64,000 nt of DNA. It comes from Uliginosibacterium sp. Lineage in GTDB: Bacteria; Pseudomonadota; Gammaproteobacteria; Burkholderiales; Rhodocyclaceae. The position numbers and the translations under genes were made by a program. This document shows, piece after piece, positions 1-9,659 of this stretch. Below the pieces are notes generated by a model. That model saw nothing but the letters and a program-made list of their open reading frames with translations. It was not told where the DNA came from and made no database searches. The DNA is taken from positions 330,001 through 394,000 of the forward strand of contig JADKDZ010000003.1 in the NCBI GenBank assembly GCA_016718265.1, written 5' to 3'. Each line of letters starts with the position of its first letter. Position 1 is the first letter of the stretch.

Positions 1-707
1 ATGCCCTTGCGCGCGGCATAGACGGCCGCGGCCGAACCTGCCGGTCCCCCGCCGACGACGAGCACGTCAAACGCTTCTTTCGCGTTGAGCTTCTCGGCAT
101 CGCGGGCGGCCGAATTCGTATCCAGCCTGGCGACGATTTCTTCCAGTGTCATGCGACCCTGGCCGAAGAGCTCACCGTTCAGATACACCGCCGGTACGCC
201 CATGATCTGGCGCGATTCGATCTCGCGCTGGAACAGCGCACCGTCGATCATTGTGGCGCGCACTTTCGGGTTCACGACCGCCATCAGGTTCAGGGCCTGC
301 ACCACGTCCGGACAGTTGTGGCACGAGAGCGAGATGTAGACCTCGAAGTCGTAGTCGCCCGGCAGCGCCTTGATCTGCTCGATGACTTCGGCATCCACCT
401 TGGGCGGATGGCCGCCGGCCTGCAGCAGGGCCAGCACCAGCGAGGTGAACTCGTGGCCGAGCGGGATGCCGGCGAAGCGGATCTTCATGGCGCTGCCCAC
501 GCGGCGCACCGCGAACGAAGGCTTGCGCAGGGAGGCATCCGAATCTTCCAGCACGCTGATCTTGTCGGAGAGCGCGGCGATTTCAGCCAGCAGGTCGCGG
601 ACTTCGGCAGATTTTGCGCTGTCGTCAAGGCTTGCAACCAGCTCGATCGGCTGCTGCAAGCGGGTAAGGTAGCCCTGCAACTGGGTCTTGAGGGTGCTGT
701 CCAGCAT
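1..707 (-). CDS. ahpF: Alkyl hydroperoxide reductase subunit F, N-terminal part (cut by window start)
   Basis: The first 235 codons are present; the reading frame is open to the window edge. AhpF is the cytoplasmic flavoprotein that passes electrons from NADH to the peroxidase AhpC. The N-terminal tandem thioredoxin-like region is visible, with the redox motif CHNC (in SLSCHNCPDV) near residue 130. It is followed by the start of the FAD-binding domain with VVGGGPAGSAAAVYAARKG. The start ATG at 707 is preceded by CAGGAGT, a good ribosome-binding site. The gene lies 144 bases after ahpC on the same strand, the usual peroxide-defence operon order. The cut is only due to the window edge. Confidence 0.95.
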   Translation of the reverse strand, partial: MLDSTLKTQLQGYLTRLQQPIELVASLDDSAKSAEVRDLLAEIAALSDKISVLEDSDASLRKPSFAVRRVGSAMKIRFAGIPLGHEFTSLVLALLQAGGHPPKVDAEVIEQIKALPGDYDFEVYISLSCHNCPDVVQALNLMAVVNPKVRATMIDGALFQREIESRQIMGVPAVYLNGELFGQGRMTLEEIVARLDTNSAARDAEKLNAKEAFDVLVVGGGPAGSAAAVYAARKG

Positions 708-851
708 GGTGTGACTCCTGTCTAGTTTGATTGGTTTGGCATTGCTGCATGCCATGCCTGAACAAACGCTGAAATTCGTTCAGGCATGAAATGACGTGGG
801 CTTCCGGCTGCACCTGCTCCGGCCAAAGCCGGAGCAGGGACGAGGGCGGGA

Positions 852-1415
852 TCAGATCTTGCCGACGAGGTCGAGCGACGGAGCCAGCGTGGCGTCGCCT
901 TCCTTCCACTTGGCCGGGCAGACTTCGCCCGGATGCGAGGCCACGTACTGAGCGGCCTTCACCTTGCGCAGCAGCTCGGAAGCGTCACGTCCTACGCCGC
1001 CGGCATTGATCTCGACGATCTGGATCTTGCCTTCCGGGTCCAGCACGAAGGTGCCACGATCAGCCAGGCCGGCCTCTTCGATCATCACGCCGAAGTTGCG
1101 GGTGATGGTGCCGGTCGGGTCGCCGATCATCGGATACTGGATCTTCTTGATCGTGTCCGAGGTGTCATGCCAGGCCTTGTGGGTGAAGTGGGTGTCGGTC
1201 GATACGGCGTAGATTTCCACGCCCAGCTTCTTGAATTCGGGATAAAGGTCCGCCAGATCACCCAGTTCGGTCGGGCACACGAAGGTGAAGTCGGCCGGGT
1301 AGAAGAACACCACGGACCACTTGCCTTTCAAGTCGGCATCCGAAACAGGGATGAACTTGTCATGGTGGTAGGCGGTGGCGTTGAAGGGCTTTACTGCGGA
1401 ATTGATGTAGGACAT
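852..1415 (-). CDS. ahpC: Alkyl hydroperoxide reductase subunit C (2-Cys peroxiredoxin)
   Basis: This 187-residue protein has the usual AhpC length and reduces hydrogen peroxide, organic peroxides and peroxynitrite in the cytoplasm. The peroxidatic cysteine sits in FTFVCPTELGDLADLY near residue 47. The resolving cysteine is in GEVCPAKWKEG near residue 166. Electrons come from AhpF, encoded just downstream. The start at 1415 has an AGGAGAT-type ribosome-binding site directly upstream on the minus strand. An ATAG-N7-CTAT element at 1540-1554 suggests control by OxyR. No abnormality was seen. Confidence 0.97.
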   Translation of the reverse strand: MSYINSAVKPFNATAYHHDKFIPVSDADLKGKWSVVFFYPADFTFVCPTELGDLADLYPEFKKLGVEIYAVSTDTHFTHKAWHDTSDTIKKIQYPMIGDPTGTITRNFGVMIEEAGLADRGTFVLDPEGKIQIVEINAGGVGRDASELLRKVKAAQYVASHPGEVCPAKWKEGDATLAPSLDLVGKI

Positions 1416-1539
1416 TTGTCTATCTCCTGGTCACTGTGTTCAAAGGGTTCCCGCGGTCTGCAGCAGGGCGCCGAGCGGGAATGGATGCATCGTACCGAGC
1501 GGGGGTTCGATTAGGCTAATTGAACGATTGTTTCGCTTG

Positions 1540-1554
1540 ATAGCCTGTCCCTAT
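1540..1554. promoter_or_regulatory. Candidate OxyR half site upstream of ahpC
   Basis: The sequence reads ATAG, seven bases, CTAT, which is half of the classical OxyR recognition pattern ATAG-N7-CTAT-N7-ATAG-N7-CTAT. It lies 125 bases upstream of the ahpC start codon. The second half is only weakly matched. OxyR control of ahpCF is well known in proteobacteria; binding here is inferred. Confidence 0.45.
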
Positions 1555-1670
1555 AAAACCACATTTCTGTCGTGGAATATAGCGACACCGATTTCAGCAC
1601 TCCACTGCTGCAGCTCGGCTGCCCTTTCCCCTTGCGGACGGGGGCTCCGGTTTGCTGGAGAAGCGCTGTC

Positions 1671-1703
1671 AGAATCATTGTTATTGCGAATGATTCTCAT
1701 TTG
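1671..1703 (+). promoter_or_regulatory. Fur box upstream of the heme receptor
   Basis: The nine-base arms AGAATCATT (1671-1679) and AATGATTCT (1689-1697) form a perfect inverted repeat. The second arm continues into a further Fur-like match, GCGAATGATTCTCATTTG (1686-1703), close to overlapping Fur hexamers (consensus GATAATGATAATCATTATC). The element covers the predicted -35 region of the promoter at 1684-1711, so iron-loaded Fur would block transcription of the heme locus. Confidence 0.75.
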
Positions 1704-1711
1704 TATATAAT
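1684..1711 (+). promoter_or_regulatory. Predicted sigma-70 promoter of the heme locus
   Basis: A TATAAT at 1706-1711 matches the -10 consensus perfectly. A TTGCGA at 1684-1689 can serve as -35 at 16-base spacing. The Fur box overlaps it. The predicted transcript would have a leader of roughly 180 bases before the receptor start at 1900. Confidence 0.55.
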
Positions 1712-1800
1712 CACGACATCGCCGGGTGATTCTGTAATGGGTACGGCGATGGGTGTGATGTGGTTGCCTGCTCCTGTGGCAGTGCTGTCTGCATCGTTTG

Positions 1801-1828
1801 CTGCCGGCCGCAAGCCGGCAGTTCTTTT
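1801..1828 (+). terminator. Terminator-like hairpin in the leader of the heme locus
   Basis: CTGCCGGC (1801-1808) and GCCGGCAG (1814-1821) pair perfectly around a five-base loop and are followed by TTCTTTT. This is an intrinsic-terminator shape placed between promoter and first gene. A second possible stem, CATCGCCG with CGGCGATG (1717-1724 and 1744-1751), lies upstream. The arrangement could be an attenuator, but no known riboswitch motif was recognised. Confidence 0.4.
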
Positions 1829-1899
1829 CAGTGCCATATGTGCGCAAGCCAGCAGCTCTCGGGGCGGCCAGCCAGCGTCTTTTCGTTTCAGGAAAGTTC

Positions 1900-4205
1900 A
1901 TGGAAAAGATGAGGCTCGGTGGTCGGCTGGCAGGGGTTGCCGCGGCTCGCAAGGATTTCTCGCCACGCCCGCTGGCGGTGGCTGTTGTCGCGGTCTGGCC
2001 GCTGCTGGGGCTGACGCAGGCCCGTGCGGCCGACGAGGCGCAACTGCGGGATGTCGTGGTGACGGCAAGCCGGGTGCAGTCCGATGCGCAGGATCTGGCC
2101 GGCTCGATCAGTTTGGTCTCCCGCCGGCAGATGGCCGAGCGGGGCGCGTTCCCTGCCGATGCACTGGCGGATGAGCCGGATGTGAGCTTGCCCGCAGACC
2201 CGCGGCGTTTCGGTGCCGGGCACGTCAACCTGCGTGGCATTGAGGACAACCGGGTGCTGATGTTGACCGATGGCGTTCGCGCGGCGGATTTTCGCAGCCC
2301 AGGTACAACCAATTACGACGCAAGTAATCGCGACATTCCTTTTGTCGAGTTCTTGAAACAGGTCGAGATCGTGCGCGGTCCTGCATCCAGCCTTTATGGG
2401 TCCGACGCGATCGGCGGCGTACTTGGCTTTCTTACCCTGGATCCAGCTGACCTGCTGAAATCCCGCTCGCTTGCGACGGGTGCCCGGCTGGGGCATTACT
2501 CGGCCGACAGCAGCACGCGCGCGATGGTCTATGCTGCGGCGGGCGGCGCGCGTGTCCAGGCGTTGTTGATGGTGGGCCAGGCCAAAGGAGAAGAGACGGA
2601 CAATCAGGGAACGCTGGCTGTTCAGGGCCTGCGGCGGACGGCGCCGAATCCGATTCGGTACGAGCAGCGCAATGTACTGGGCAAACTGACGTTCGCCCCC
2701 GCGACGGCGCATCACTTCAAGTTGACGCTGGAGCACAAGGACAGCGAAACCGAGGTGGATGCGCAGCGCGTGGGCAACACCAGCCCGGGGCGCCAAACAA
2801 CCTGACTCGCATCACCACCAATACCGGCCTTGATTCGCTGACGCGTGAGCGCATCGTGCCTCAACTACGACTATATGCCAGATGCGTCCTGGTTTGATCG
2901 TCTGTCATCCAAGCTCACACGCAAGCAAGAGTACCGACAACCAGAATTGGCAGCGTCGCACGAATACCTCTTCAGGCTGCTCGGCCAGCACCGTGGGGGC
3001 CGCCCATTGCAGCGTGGATCAGCGTTTCCGCTTCGAGCAGATTCATACAGGGCTGAGTCTCATGCAGGAGACGGCCTTCACCCATGGTCTGCCTCAACAG
3101 GCGAGTTGGGGGGCTGATTTTCTGCGCACCGAGACCGAGGAATCCAAGACCACCACCTGGACCAATCTCGCCACCGGCGTGAGTTCCAATGTGTTCATCG
3201 GCGAGGTCTTCCCCAAGGCAGATTACCCGCGTGGTCATACGGATCAGGTGGGGGTTTTGCGCAGGATGAAATCACGCTCGGCAAGCTCGCTGACGCCGGG
3301 TCTGCGTTATGACAGCTTCAAGCTCGTGCCTGAGAACGATCCGCTCTATGTCCGCACCGATGGTCGTAGCGCGGTGAGCAAGCAGGGCAGTCATCTCTCG
3401 CCCAAGTTTGCCGCGATGTATGGCATGAGCCCGGCGTGGAATCTGTATGCCCAGTACCTGGAGGGGTACCGCGGCCCGAGCTACGAAGAAGTGAATCGCT
3501 ACTTCTACAACAACTCGCAACGCTACGCTCTGACCGGTAATCCGGATCTGAAGCCGGAAACCAGCCGCAGTTTCGAAGTCGGCTCCAAGTATGCCGGGAA
3601 ATCCTGGGGTAGCCAGTTCGCGCTGTATGAGAACCGCTATCAGAACTTCATTGAATCGGTGCTGCTGCCGGCGGGCGATCCGAACCTTGTGGTGGCCGGT
3701 GGCGTGACATTCCAGCACCTATCACTACAAGAATCTTTCCCGTGTGGTGATTCGCGGCGGCGACTGGCGCGGTTACTGGCAGGCGCTGCCGACGCTGCGT
3801 CTGTCGGCCGGCATCGCCATTACACATGGCTATGACCAATCCACCGGTAAGCCGCTCAACAGCGTTGAGCCCAAGCGCGCCAATCTGGCTGTGCACTGGA
3901 CTCCCTCCGAGCAGTGGGGCGCAGAGTGGCGGCTGCGTGCGGCAGCCGGCAAGAGCCATATCGACGACTCCAACGCTGCTTATGGTTATTACCGCACGGC
4001 AGGCTACGGGGTGAACGATCTGTCGGCCTGGTGGCAGGCGCAGCCGACGCTGCGGGTCAACCTGGCGATCAATAACGTCTTCGACAAAACCTACTATCTA
4101 TGGAGCGATGTCCGACGTTCAGGCATGAGCGCCGCTGACCCGGCGCCCGAGTTCTACACCCAGCCGGGCCGCAACTTCGCCCTCTCAGTGAAGTTCGATT
4201 ACTGA
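1900..4205 (+). pseudogene. TonB-dependent receptor, heme/hemoglobin type, frameshifted
   Basis: Outer-membrane receptor for TonB-powered uptake, read only by joining frames. The ATG at 1900 follows AGGAAAG and opens a signal-peptide-like N-terminus. A TonB box-like DVVVTASR and a plug domain (NLRGIEDNRVLMLTDGV; VEIVRGPASSLYGSDAIGG) follow. Barrel segments run to a terminal FALSVKFDY with a terminal aromatic residue. YRGPSYEEV and NPDLKPETS correspond to the FRAP and NPNL boxes of heme receptors, though the histidine often found between them is not seen. Frame changes lie near 2793, 2850, 2935, 3255-3290 and 3715. The Fur box and downstream hemP support heme as substrate. Whether the breaks are real decay or sequence errors cannot be decided here. 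Confidence 0.8.
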
Positions 4206-4206
4206 C

Positions 4207-7200
4207 ATGCGGATTCTGCGGAAACTGCTGGGACTTGCGCTCGTTCTGTGCGGCCTCGTTCTTCTCCTTGGCGCCTTTCCCGCCGTGGCCGCCACGCCAC
4301 GTGTGGCGTGGCTGAGTGCCTCGCCGGCGCCGGCGGGAAAACTCGAAGTGCTCGCCCACGCCGCACGTGAGCACGGTTTCGAGCTTGACGCCCACTACAT
4401 CGAGAAACTGGACGAAGCGGGTCTCGCCCGTTTCGCCAGCGAGGCGCAGTTGTTGATTGTCGAAACGCCACGTCCGGGTTTGCTCGAATCCATGCTCGGC
4501 AAGCTGGGCCCGGCCTGGAGTGAGCGCAAGGCGGCCCGCCTGCTGCTGGATGGCGAGCGGGTCGAGGTGCGCGGACTGGACCGTGCGCTGGCGCAGGATA
4601 TTCAGCGCTACGTCAGCCACGGTGGGCGACGCAATCTCGAAGCCGCCGCCCAACTGATCGCCGCGCGCGTCTTCAAGCTGCGCAGTGCCGAGGGCATCGC
4701 GCCGCTGCAGCCCATGCCGGCGGCGGCTTACTACCATCCGAAGCTGGCCGATAGCGTCGCCACGTCGGCTGACGCGGCACTAGCGGTATCTGGCAAGTCC
4801 GGCCAGCCGGTGATCGGCGTGGCGATCCATCAGAACTATATCTCCGGGCGTGGACAGCGCTTACGTCGACCACCTGATTGGCGAGATCGAAGCTCAGGGC
4901 GCGCGTGCGCTGGTCTTATACCCCGATGAGCGGCGAGGATCTGTTCCTGAAGATGGCCGCGCCGGGTGGCAAGCGCATCGTCGATGTGCTGGTGAACAAC
5001 CAGATCATGTACGACGCCGGGGGGGCGCCGCACCGAGTTCGAGAAGCTGGCGTGCCGGTCATCCAGACCATTCCTTACCGCCGTGGCGACACCGCCGACT
5101 GGCAGGCCGATCCGCAGGGCATGCGCCTGATCGATTTGCCGTTTTATCTGGTGCAGAGGAGATCGCCGGCGCGATGGACCCGATGATTGCCTCGGCGATC
5201 AACAAGCAAAGCGGCAAGGTCGAAGCCATCGCCCCACAGGTGCGGGCGATTGCCGCCAAGGCCATGATCTGGCCCAGCTGCGCCGCACCGCGAACGCCGA
5301 CAAGCGTGTGGCCATCCTGTTCTACAACTACCCGCCGGGAGAGAAGAATCTATCCGCCTCTTTCCTGAATCTGCCCAAGAGCCTCGCCAACACCCTGACG
5401 GCCATGAAGGCGGCCGGCTACCGTACCGAGGAACGCGACGAAGCCGAACTGACCCAGTCTCTGGGCCGGCTGCTGGCGCCGTTCTACAAGGAGGGGCAGC
5501 TGCAAGCCTTGCTGGATGAGGGTCTCGCGGCATGGTTGCCGATGAGCGAGTACCGACGCTGGTTTGCGGCGCAGTCACCCGCTTTGCGCGCGCAGGTGCT
5601 GGCGCGCTGGGGCGAGCCGGAGAAGAGCAGCATGGCCTGGCGCCACAAGGGCGAGGCGGGCTTCGTGATTCCGCGCCTGCAACTGGGCAATGTGAGCTTC
5701 ATGCCGGTGCCGCCGCGCGGCGAGCGCCGGGAAGATCACGAGGCGGCGATCTACCACTCCACCAAAGAGTCCATCAACAACTTTTACATGGCGGCTTACC
5801 TGTGGGCGCGCAGCAATCGTGATGCACTGGTGCATTTCGGCACGCATGGTTCGCAGGAATGGACGCCCGGTAAGGAGCGCGGCCTGTCGATGGACGACCA
5901 GCCTTTCGTAGTGCTCGGCGATACTCCGGTGGTCTATCCCTACATTGTCGACGACGTGGGCGAGGCGCTGCAGGCCAAGCGCCGTGGCCGTGCCACCATC
6001 ATCAGCCACCAGACGCCGAGCTTCCGCCCGGCCGGTCTGCATACCGAGCTGAATGCGCTGCACGACCAGCTCCACACCTGGGTGCAGCAGGACGAAGGCG
6101 GGGTGAAGGAGGCGATCCGTCGCGACTTGCTGAGCCGCGCCGCGAAGATGCACATCTTCGAGGACATGGCCTGGACCCGTGCGCGTGCCGAGGCGGATTT
6201 CGCCGGCTGGATCAATGCGCTGCACGCTCACCTCCACGCCATGGCCGCCCAACTGCAGCCTTACGGCCTACACGCCTTCGGCCTCAACAAGGATCAGGAT
6301 CTGCGCCTGGGCGACCGTGATGACGATGCTCGGTACAGACTTTTACAAGCGCATCGAGCCGCAGGAGCCAGAGGAGCTATTTGCGCTGGACTACAAGGAA
6401 CTCGCCAAGAGTCGCCCTTCGCGCTCTTGCGCCGCCATCTGATCGAAGGCGCGCCTACCAGCGAAATCCGCGATGCACCTGCGTGCAGATGTTGAGCGTG
6501 GAGGACCTATGGATCGCCTGACGCCACGCCTGAAATCACCGTGTGGCCGAACGGCGAATTCATCCCACCAGCACCGGGGCGACCCGATTCGCAACACCGA
6601 CTCGCTGCCGACCGGGCGCAATCTGTATGGTTTTGATCCCTCCAAGATTCCCACCCGCGCTGCCTGGGAGGCTGGCCAGCAGGCCACCGAGGCGATGATC
6701 ACGGAATACCGCCAGCGCCACGGTCAGTACCCGAAGAAGCTCGCCTATTCGCTGTGGAGCGTGGAAACCATGCGCCACGCCGGGGTGCTCGAAGCGCAGG
6801 CTATGGCCGCGCTGGGCGTGCGGCCGAAATGGGATCAGGGCGGGCGCCTGTCCGGCGTCGAGCTGATCCCGGCGAAGGAGCTCAGGCGCCCGCGGGTGGA
6901 TGTGGTGCTCTCGGCGACGGGCCTGTATCGCGACCACTTCCCGAATGTCATGAAGTGGCTGGCCGAGGCGGTGAAGCTCGCCGCCGCCCAGAACGAGCCA
7001 GATAACGCGGTGCGTGCTGCCTCCGATGGGATTCGTGCCACGCTGGCCGGGCGTGGCCTGCCGGAAGCGAAGCTTGCTGCCTGGGCGGATACGCGCATCT
7101 TCACCAACCAGTCCGGTGCTTATGGCACGGGCCTGAACGAAGCCACGCTGGCTTCCGACAGCTTTACCAGCAAGGGCAAGGAAGCCGATGCCGCTCCCAC

Positions 7201-8168
7201 GATGTATCTCGCGCATGCAGTACGCCTACGGGCCAGACGAGAAGGACTGGGGCAGCAAGCTCGAAGGCGTGAATCGGTAGGCCGAGAACCTCAAAGGTGT
7301 GGAGGCCGCACTACTGGCACGCTCTTCCAATCTCTACGGCATGCTCACCACTGACGATCCCTTTCAGTATCTGGGCGGGCTGGGGCAGGCGGTGCGTCAC
7401 CTCACCGGCAAGGCGCCGGAACTCCTGATCTCCAATTTGCGCGATCCGCGCGCGGCGCGCACCGAGACGGCGGCCGGCTTCCTCGCGACCGAACTCGTCA
7501 CGCGCAACTTCCACCCCGGCTGGATCAAGGGCATGCAGGCGGAGGGCTACTCGGGCGCGCTGAACATGCTCGATTCGATCAACAACTTCTGGGGCTGGAC
7601 TGCGACCGCGCCGGAGATCGTGCGCGACGATCAGTGGCAGGAGTTCGCGGAGGACTATGTTCGCGACAAGTACAAGCTCGGCATGGACAAGTGGGTCGAG
7701 CAACACGCGCCGCAGGCTCAGGCGCAGATGATCGAACGCATGCTGGAAGCCGCGCGTAAGGACTACTGGAAGACCGATGCGGCGACCTTGCAGCGACTTG
7801 CGCAGCGCTACGAGAACCTCAGCAAGCGTTTTGACATCCACAGCAGTAACGCTGCTTTCCGCGAGTTCGTCAAAGCCAATGCCCCGACAGCCGCTCCTGG
7901 ATTCGGTCTTCAGGCTGCTACTGCGACAGGGCAGGTTACGCCTGCATCTACAGGCGGGCATCCTGAAGACGTCCGTCCAGAGCCGCTATCCAGCCCGCCG
8001 CCCGTGCAGGGCATGAAACTCGGAAAAGTTTCACCACCCGTACCACCGCCTGCCGCACTGGCCTGGCTGTTTGGCGGGGCGCTGATGCTGCTGGCTTTCG
8101 GCGGTGGCGCGCTGCGCAGCCTCTTCGCCTTCTCCCTCAACCCAGCTTCCAGCAAGGTCTCCGCATGA
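4207..8168 (+). pseudogene. CobN/HmuS-like chelatase-family membrane protein, multiply frameshifted
   Basis: The joined frames give a protein of about 1,300 residues of the CobN / magnesium-chelatase H family. Strong family signatures are YHSTKESINNFYMAAYLWAR and HFGTHGSQEWTPGK (about 5750-5880), and LYGMLTTDDPFQYLGGL near 7340. Unlike cytoplasmic CobN it starts with a signal sequence (MRILRKLLGLALVLCG...) and ends with a Pro-rich stretch and a membrane segment (LAWLFGGALMLLAFGGG). The catalytic mass should therefore be periplasmic and anchored. It begins two bases after the receptor stop, and its own stop overlaps the next start (ATGA). HmuS of Bacteroidota, in the same family and context, removes iron from heme; that role is inferred here. 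Frame changes lie near 4847, 4915, 5020-5050, 5155, 5270, 6320-6420, 6480-6560 and 7212, with a TAG at 7278. Confidence 0.8.
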
Positions 8169-8655
8169 CTCCGAATCCGCTCGAAACCATGATGGCTGAC
8201 ATCGGCCAGCTCTTTCTGCCGACGTTGATCCTGATCGCCATCCTGTTCCTGTATGCTTCTGGGCACTCGGCGACTTCTGCGTCCAGGCCTGGCTGCGTGC
8301 GCGCCATCAGCCTGCCAGCGGGCGTGGCTACCGCCTGATCCTGCTTGCACGCGAACGTCATCTGCGCGATCCGGAAGCACTCGACGTGGCCGCCCACAAG
8401 CTGCTGGAAAAACCCCGCATTGCCACCCGCGTGGCGCCGATGCTCGGCCTCGTCGCGACGATGATCCCGATGGGGCCGGCGCTGCGTTCCTTGTCCGACG
8501 GCAATCTTGGCAACGTCGGCATGAGCCTGACCATCGCCTTCTCGGCGGTGATCCTGGCGCTGATCGCGGCGTCGGTCACCTTTCTGATCGTCGGCGTGCG
8601 CCGGCGCTGGCTGGCCGAAGAAATGGTCTGGCTGAACCAGCAGGGGGCGGCATGA
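8165..8655 (+). pseudogene. MotA/TolQ/ExbB-type proton channel protein, one frameshift
   Basis: The start ATG at 8165 overlaps the preceding stop. MTPNPLETMMADIGQLFLPT leads into a first membrane helix. The frame is lost near 8256, where one missing base would restore FWALGDFCVQAWLRAR. The remainder shows the ExbB/TolQ pattern: a cytoplasmic stretch, RVAPMLGLVATMIPMGPAL (TM2), then GMSLTIAFSAVILALIAASVTFLIVG (TM3). It ends at 8655, overlapping the DUF2149 start by ATGA. In ExbB/TolQ systems this subunit forms a proton channel with an ExbD/TolR partner. Here the partner is probably the DUF2149 protein, and the powered machine the CobN-like protein or the receptor. Confidence 0.8.
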
Positions 8656-9056
8656 ACGCGCCGGACGCAGCCATCGAGCAGGCCGTGGCGGCCGTGCCGG
8701 CGATGCGTCGCGCGCGCACGTCGAGCTTTCTGCACGAGGACGAGGGCGATGACCCGATCCTCTCGGTGGTGAATCTGATCGACGTCTTCCTCGTGATCAT
8801 CGCCGCGCTGCTGGTCAGTGTCGCGCAGAGTCCGGCCAATCCCTTCGGCGCGGAAAACGTCACCGTCATCAAAAATCCCGGCAAGCCGGATATGGAAATC
8901 ACCATGAAGGAAGGCCAGAAGATCACCCGCTACCAGGCCAAGGGCCAGATCGGCAGCGGCGATGGCGAGAAGGCCGGCGTGGCGTATCGGCTCAAGGATG
9001 GCTCGATGGTCTATGTCCCCGAAGCGCAGGACGCCACGCGCGCAACCCAACCGTGA
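8652..9056 (+). CDS. DUF2149 protein, probable ExbD-like partner of the proton channel
   Basis: This intact 134-residue protein belongs to the DUF2149 family, which accompanies CobN-like and ExbB-like genes. A cytoplasmic N-terminus of about 35 residues precedes one membrane helix, NLIDVFLVIIAALLVSVAQ, with an aspartate near residue 44. This closely resembles the ExbD/TolR helix pattern (PLIDVxLVLLxxF), where the aspartate carries protons. The rest is a periplasmic domain of about 75 residues. Its start overlaps the previous stop (ATGA), so translation is probably coupled. The ExbD-like role is my inference from the helix; the family has no firmly established function that I know of. Confidence 0.8.
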   Translation: MNAPDAAIEQAVAAVPAMRRARTSSFLHEDEGDDPILSVVNLIDVFLVIIAALLVSVAQSPANPFGAENVTVIKNPGKPDMEITMKEGQKITRYQAKGQIGSGDGEKAGVAYRLKDGSMVYVPEAQDATRATQP

Positions 9057-9076
9057 ATCACAAGGAGCACTGCAGC

Positions 9077-9372
9077 ATGAATCTCGATCCGGAACTGTCC
9101 GAAACCCGCTCGGCCGTACTGCTGGCGGCGGCCCTGCATCTGTTGAGCTGTTCGGCATTGCATGGTGTCAGCCGTGCCAAATGCCAGGCGATGGTGCGCC
9201 ATCTGGGTGAGCTGGCCGAGCGCGCCGACACCGATCCGCTGCTGCGCGCACCTGCGACGAGCTGGCTGATGTCTGGCATCGCATTGCCGACGAGGTCGCG
9301 GCCCAGCAACGCAACGAGGCCGAAGCACACAGTGCGCTGGCCGAAAGGGGAAGCCATGCCGTGCTCCACTGA
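9077..9372 (+). pseudogene. Small protein of the heme locus, one frameshift
   Basis: The ATG at 9077 follows AAGGAG. Translation gives MNLDPELSETRSAVLLAAALHLL... and a cysteine-containing helical stretch up to about 9250, where the frame changes. With one base restored it continues TCDELADVWHRIADEV to a stop at 9372, making about 98 residues. The C-terminal half is rich in Ala, Glu and His and is predicted helical. The family is not recognised. It overlaps the start of hemP by 17 bases and belongs to the same transcript. Confidence 0.55.
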
Positions 9373-9556
9373 GCGCTCGCGCCCCCTGGCGGCCACACCG
9401 CGGAGCAGCGCGGTGGCTTCTGCTGCGGATCTGCGGCTACCGGTGCTCGCCAGCCGTGATCTCCTCGGGCCGGCGAACCAGGTACTCATCGAGCACGAAG
9501 GCATGGTCTACTCCTTGCGCGCCACCCGCAACGGCAAGCTGATCCTGACCAAATGA
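9356..9556 (+). CDS. hemP: Hemin uptake protein HemP
   Basis: This 66-residue protein's C-terminal half matches the HemP family: LASRDLLGPANQVLIEHEG, then YSLRATRNGKLILTK, the diagnostic RxTRxGKLILTK ending. HemP is a small Fur-regulated protein encoded beside heme receptors and needed for heme use in several proteobacteria; its mechanism is not settled. The chosen ATG at 9356 has AAAGGGGAAG just upstream; the first 25 residues are low-complexity. It overlaps the preceding gene. An intact hemP beside a broken receptor is notable. Confidence 0.85.
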   Translation: MPCSTERSRPLAATPRSSAVASAADLRLPVLASRDLLGPANQVLIEHEGMVYSLRATRNGKLILTK

Positions 9557-9563
9557 TGTGTAT

Positions 9564-9642
9564 CCCGGATGCAGGCCGCAGGCCGGAATCCGGGAGTGTT
9601 TGTCAGCTCGTTCCCCGGATTCCGCTGCACCATCCGGGCTAC
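9564..9642. repeat. Pair of inverted REP-like palindromes
   Basis: Copy one (9564-9594) begins CCCGGATGC and ends GAATCCGGG around a GC-rich middle. Copy two (9613-9642) is the same element in the opposite direction; on the minus strand it begins GTAGCCCGGATG and ends GAATCCGGGG. GTAG followed by a CCCGGAT stem is the hallmark of REP sequences spread by RAYT transposases. Two facing copies make a BIME-like unit between hemP and the S4 gene. No other copies were noticed in the window. Confidence 0.7.
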
Positions 9643-9659
9643 TTGAAGAAGGAACTGAA

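Noticed and set aside
1711..1899. Cobalamin riboswitch before the receptor and CobN-like gene
   Set aside because: No B12-box-like sequence was found, and the Fur box, HemP and heme-receptor motifs point to heme rather than B12.
4207..8168. Cobaltochelatase subunit CobN for cobalamin synthesis
   Set aside because: The signal peptide and C-terminal membrane helix place it outside the cytoplasm, and no cobalamin genes adjoin it.
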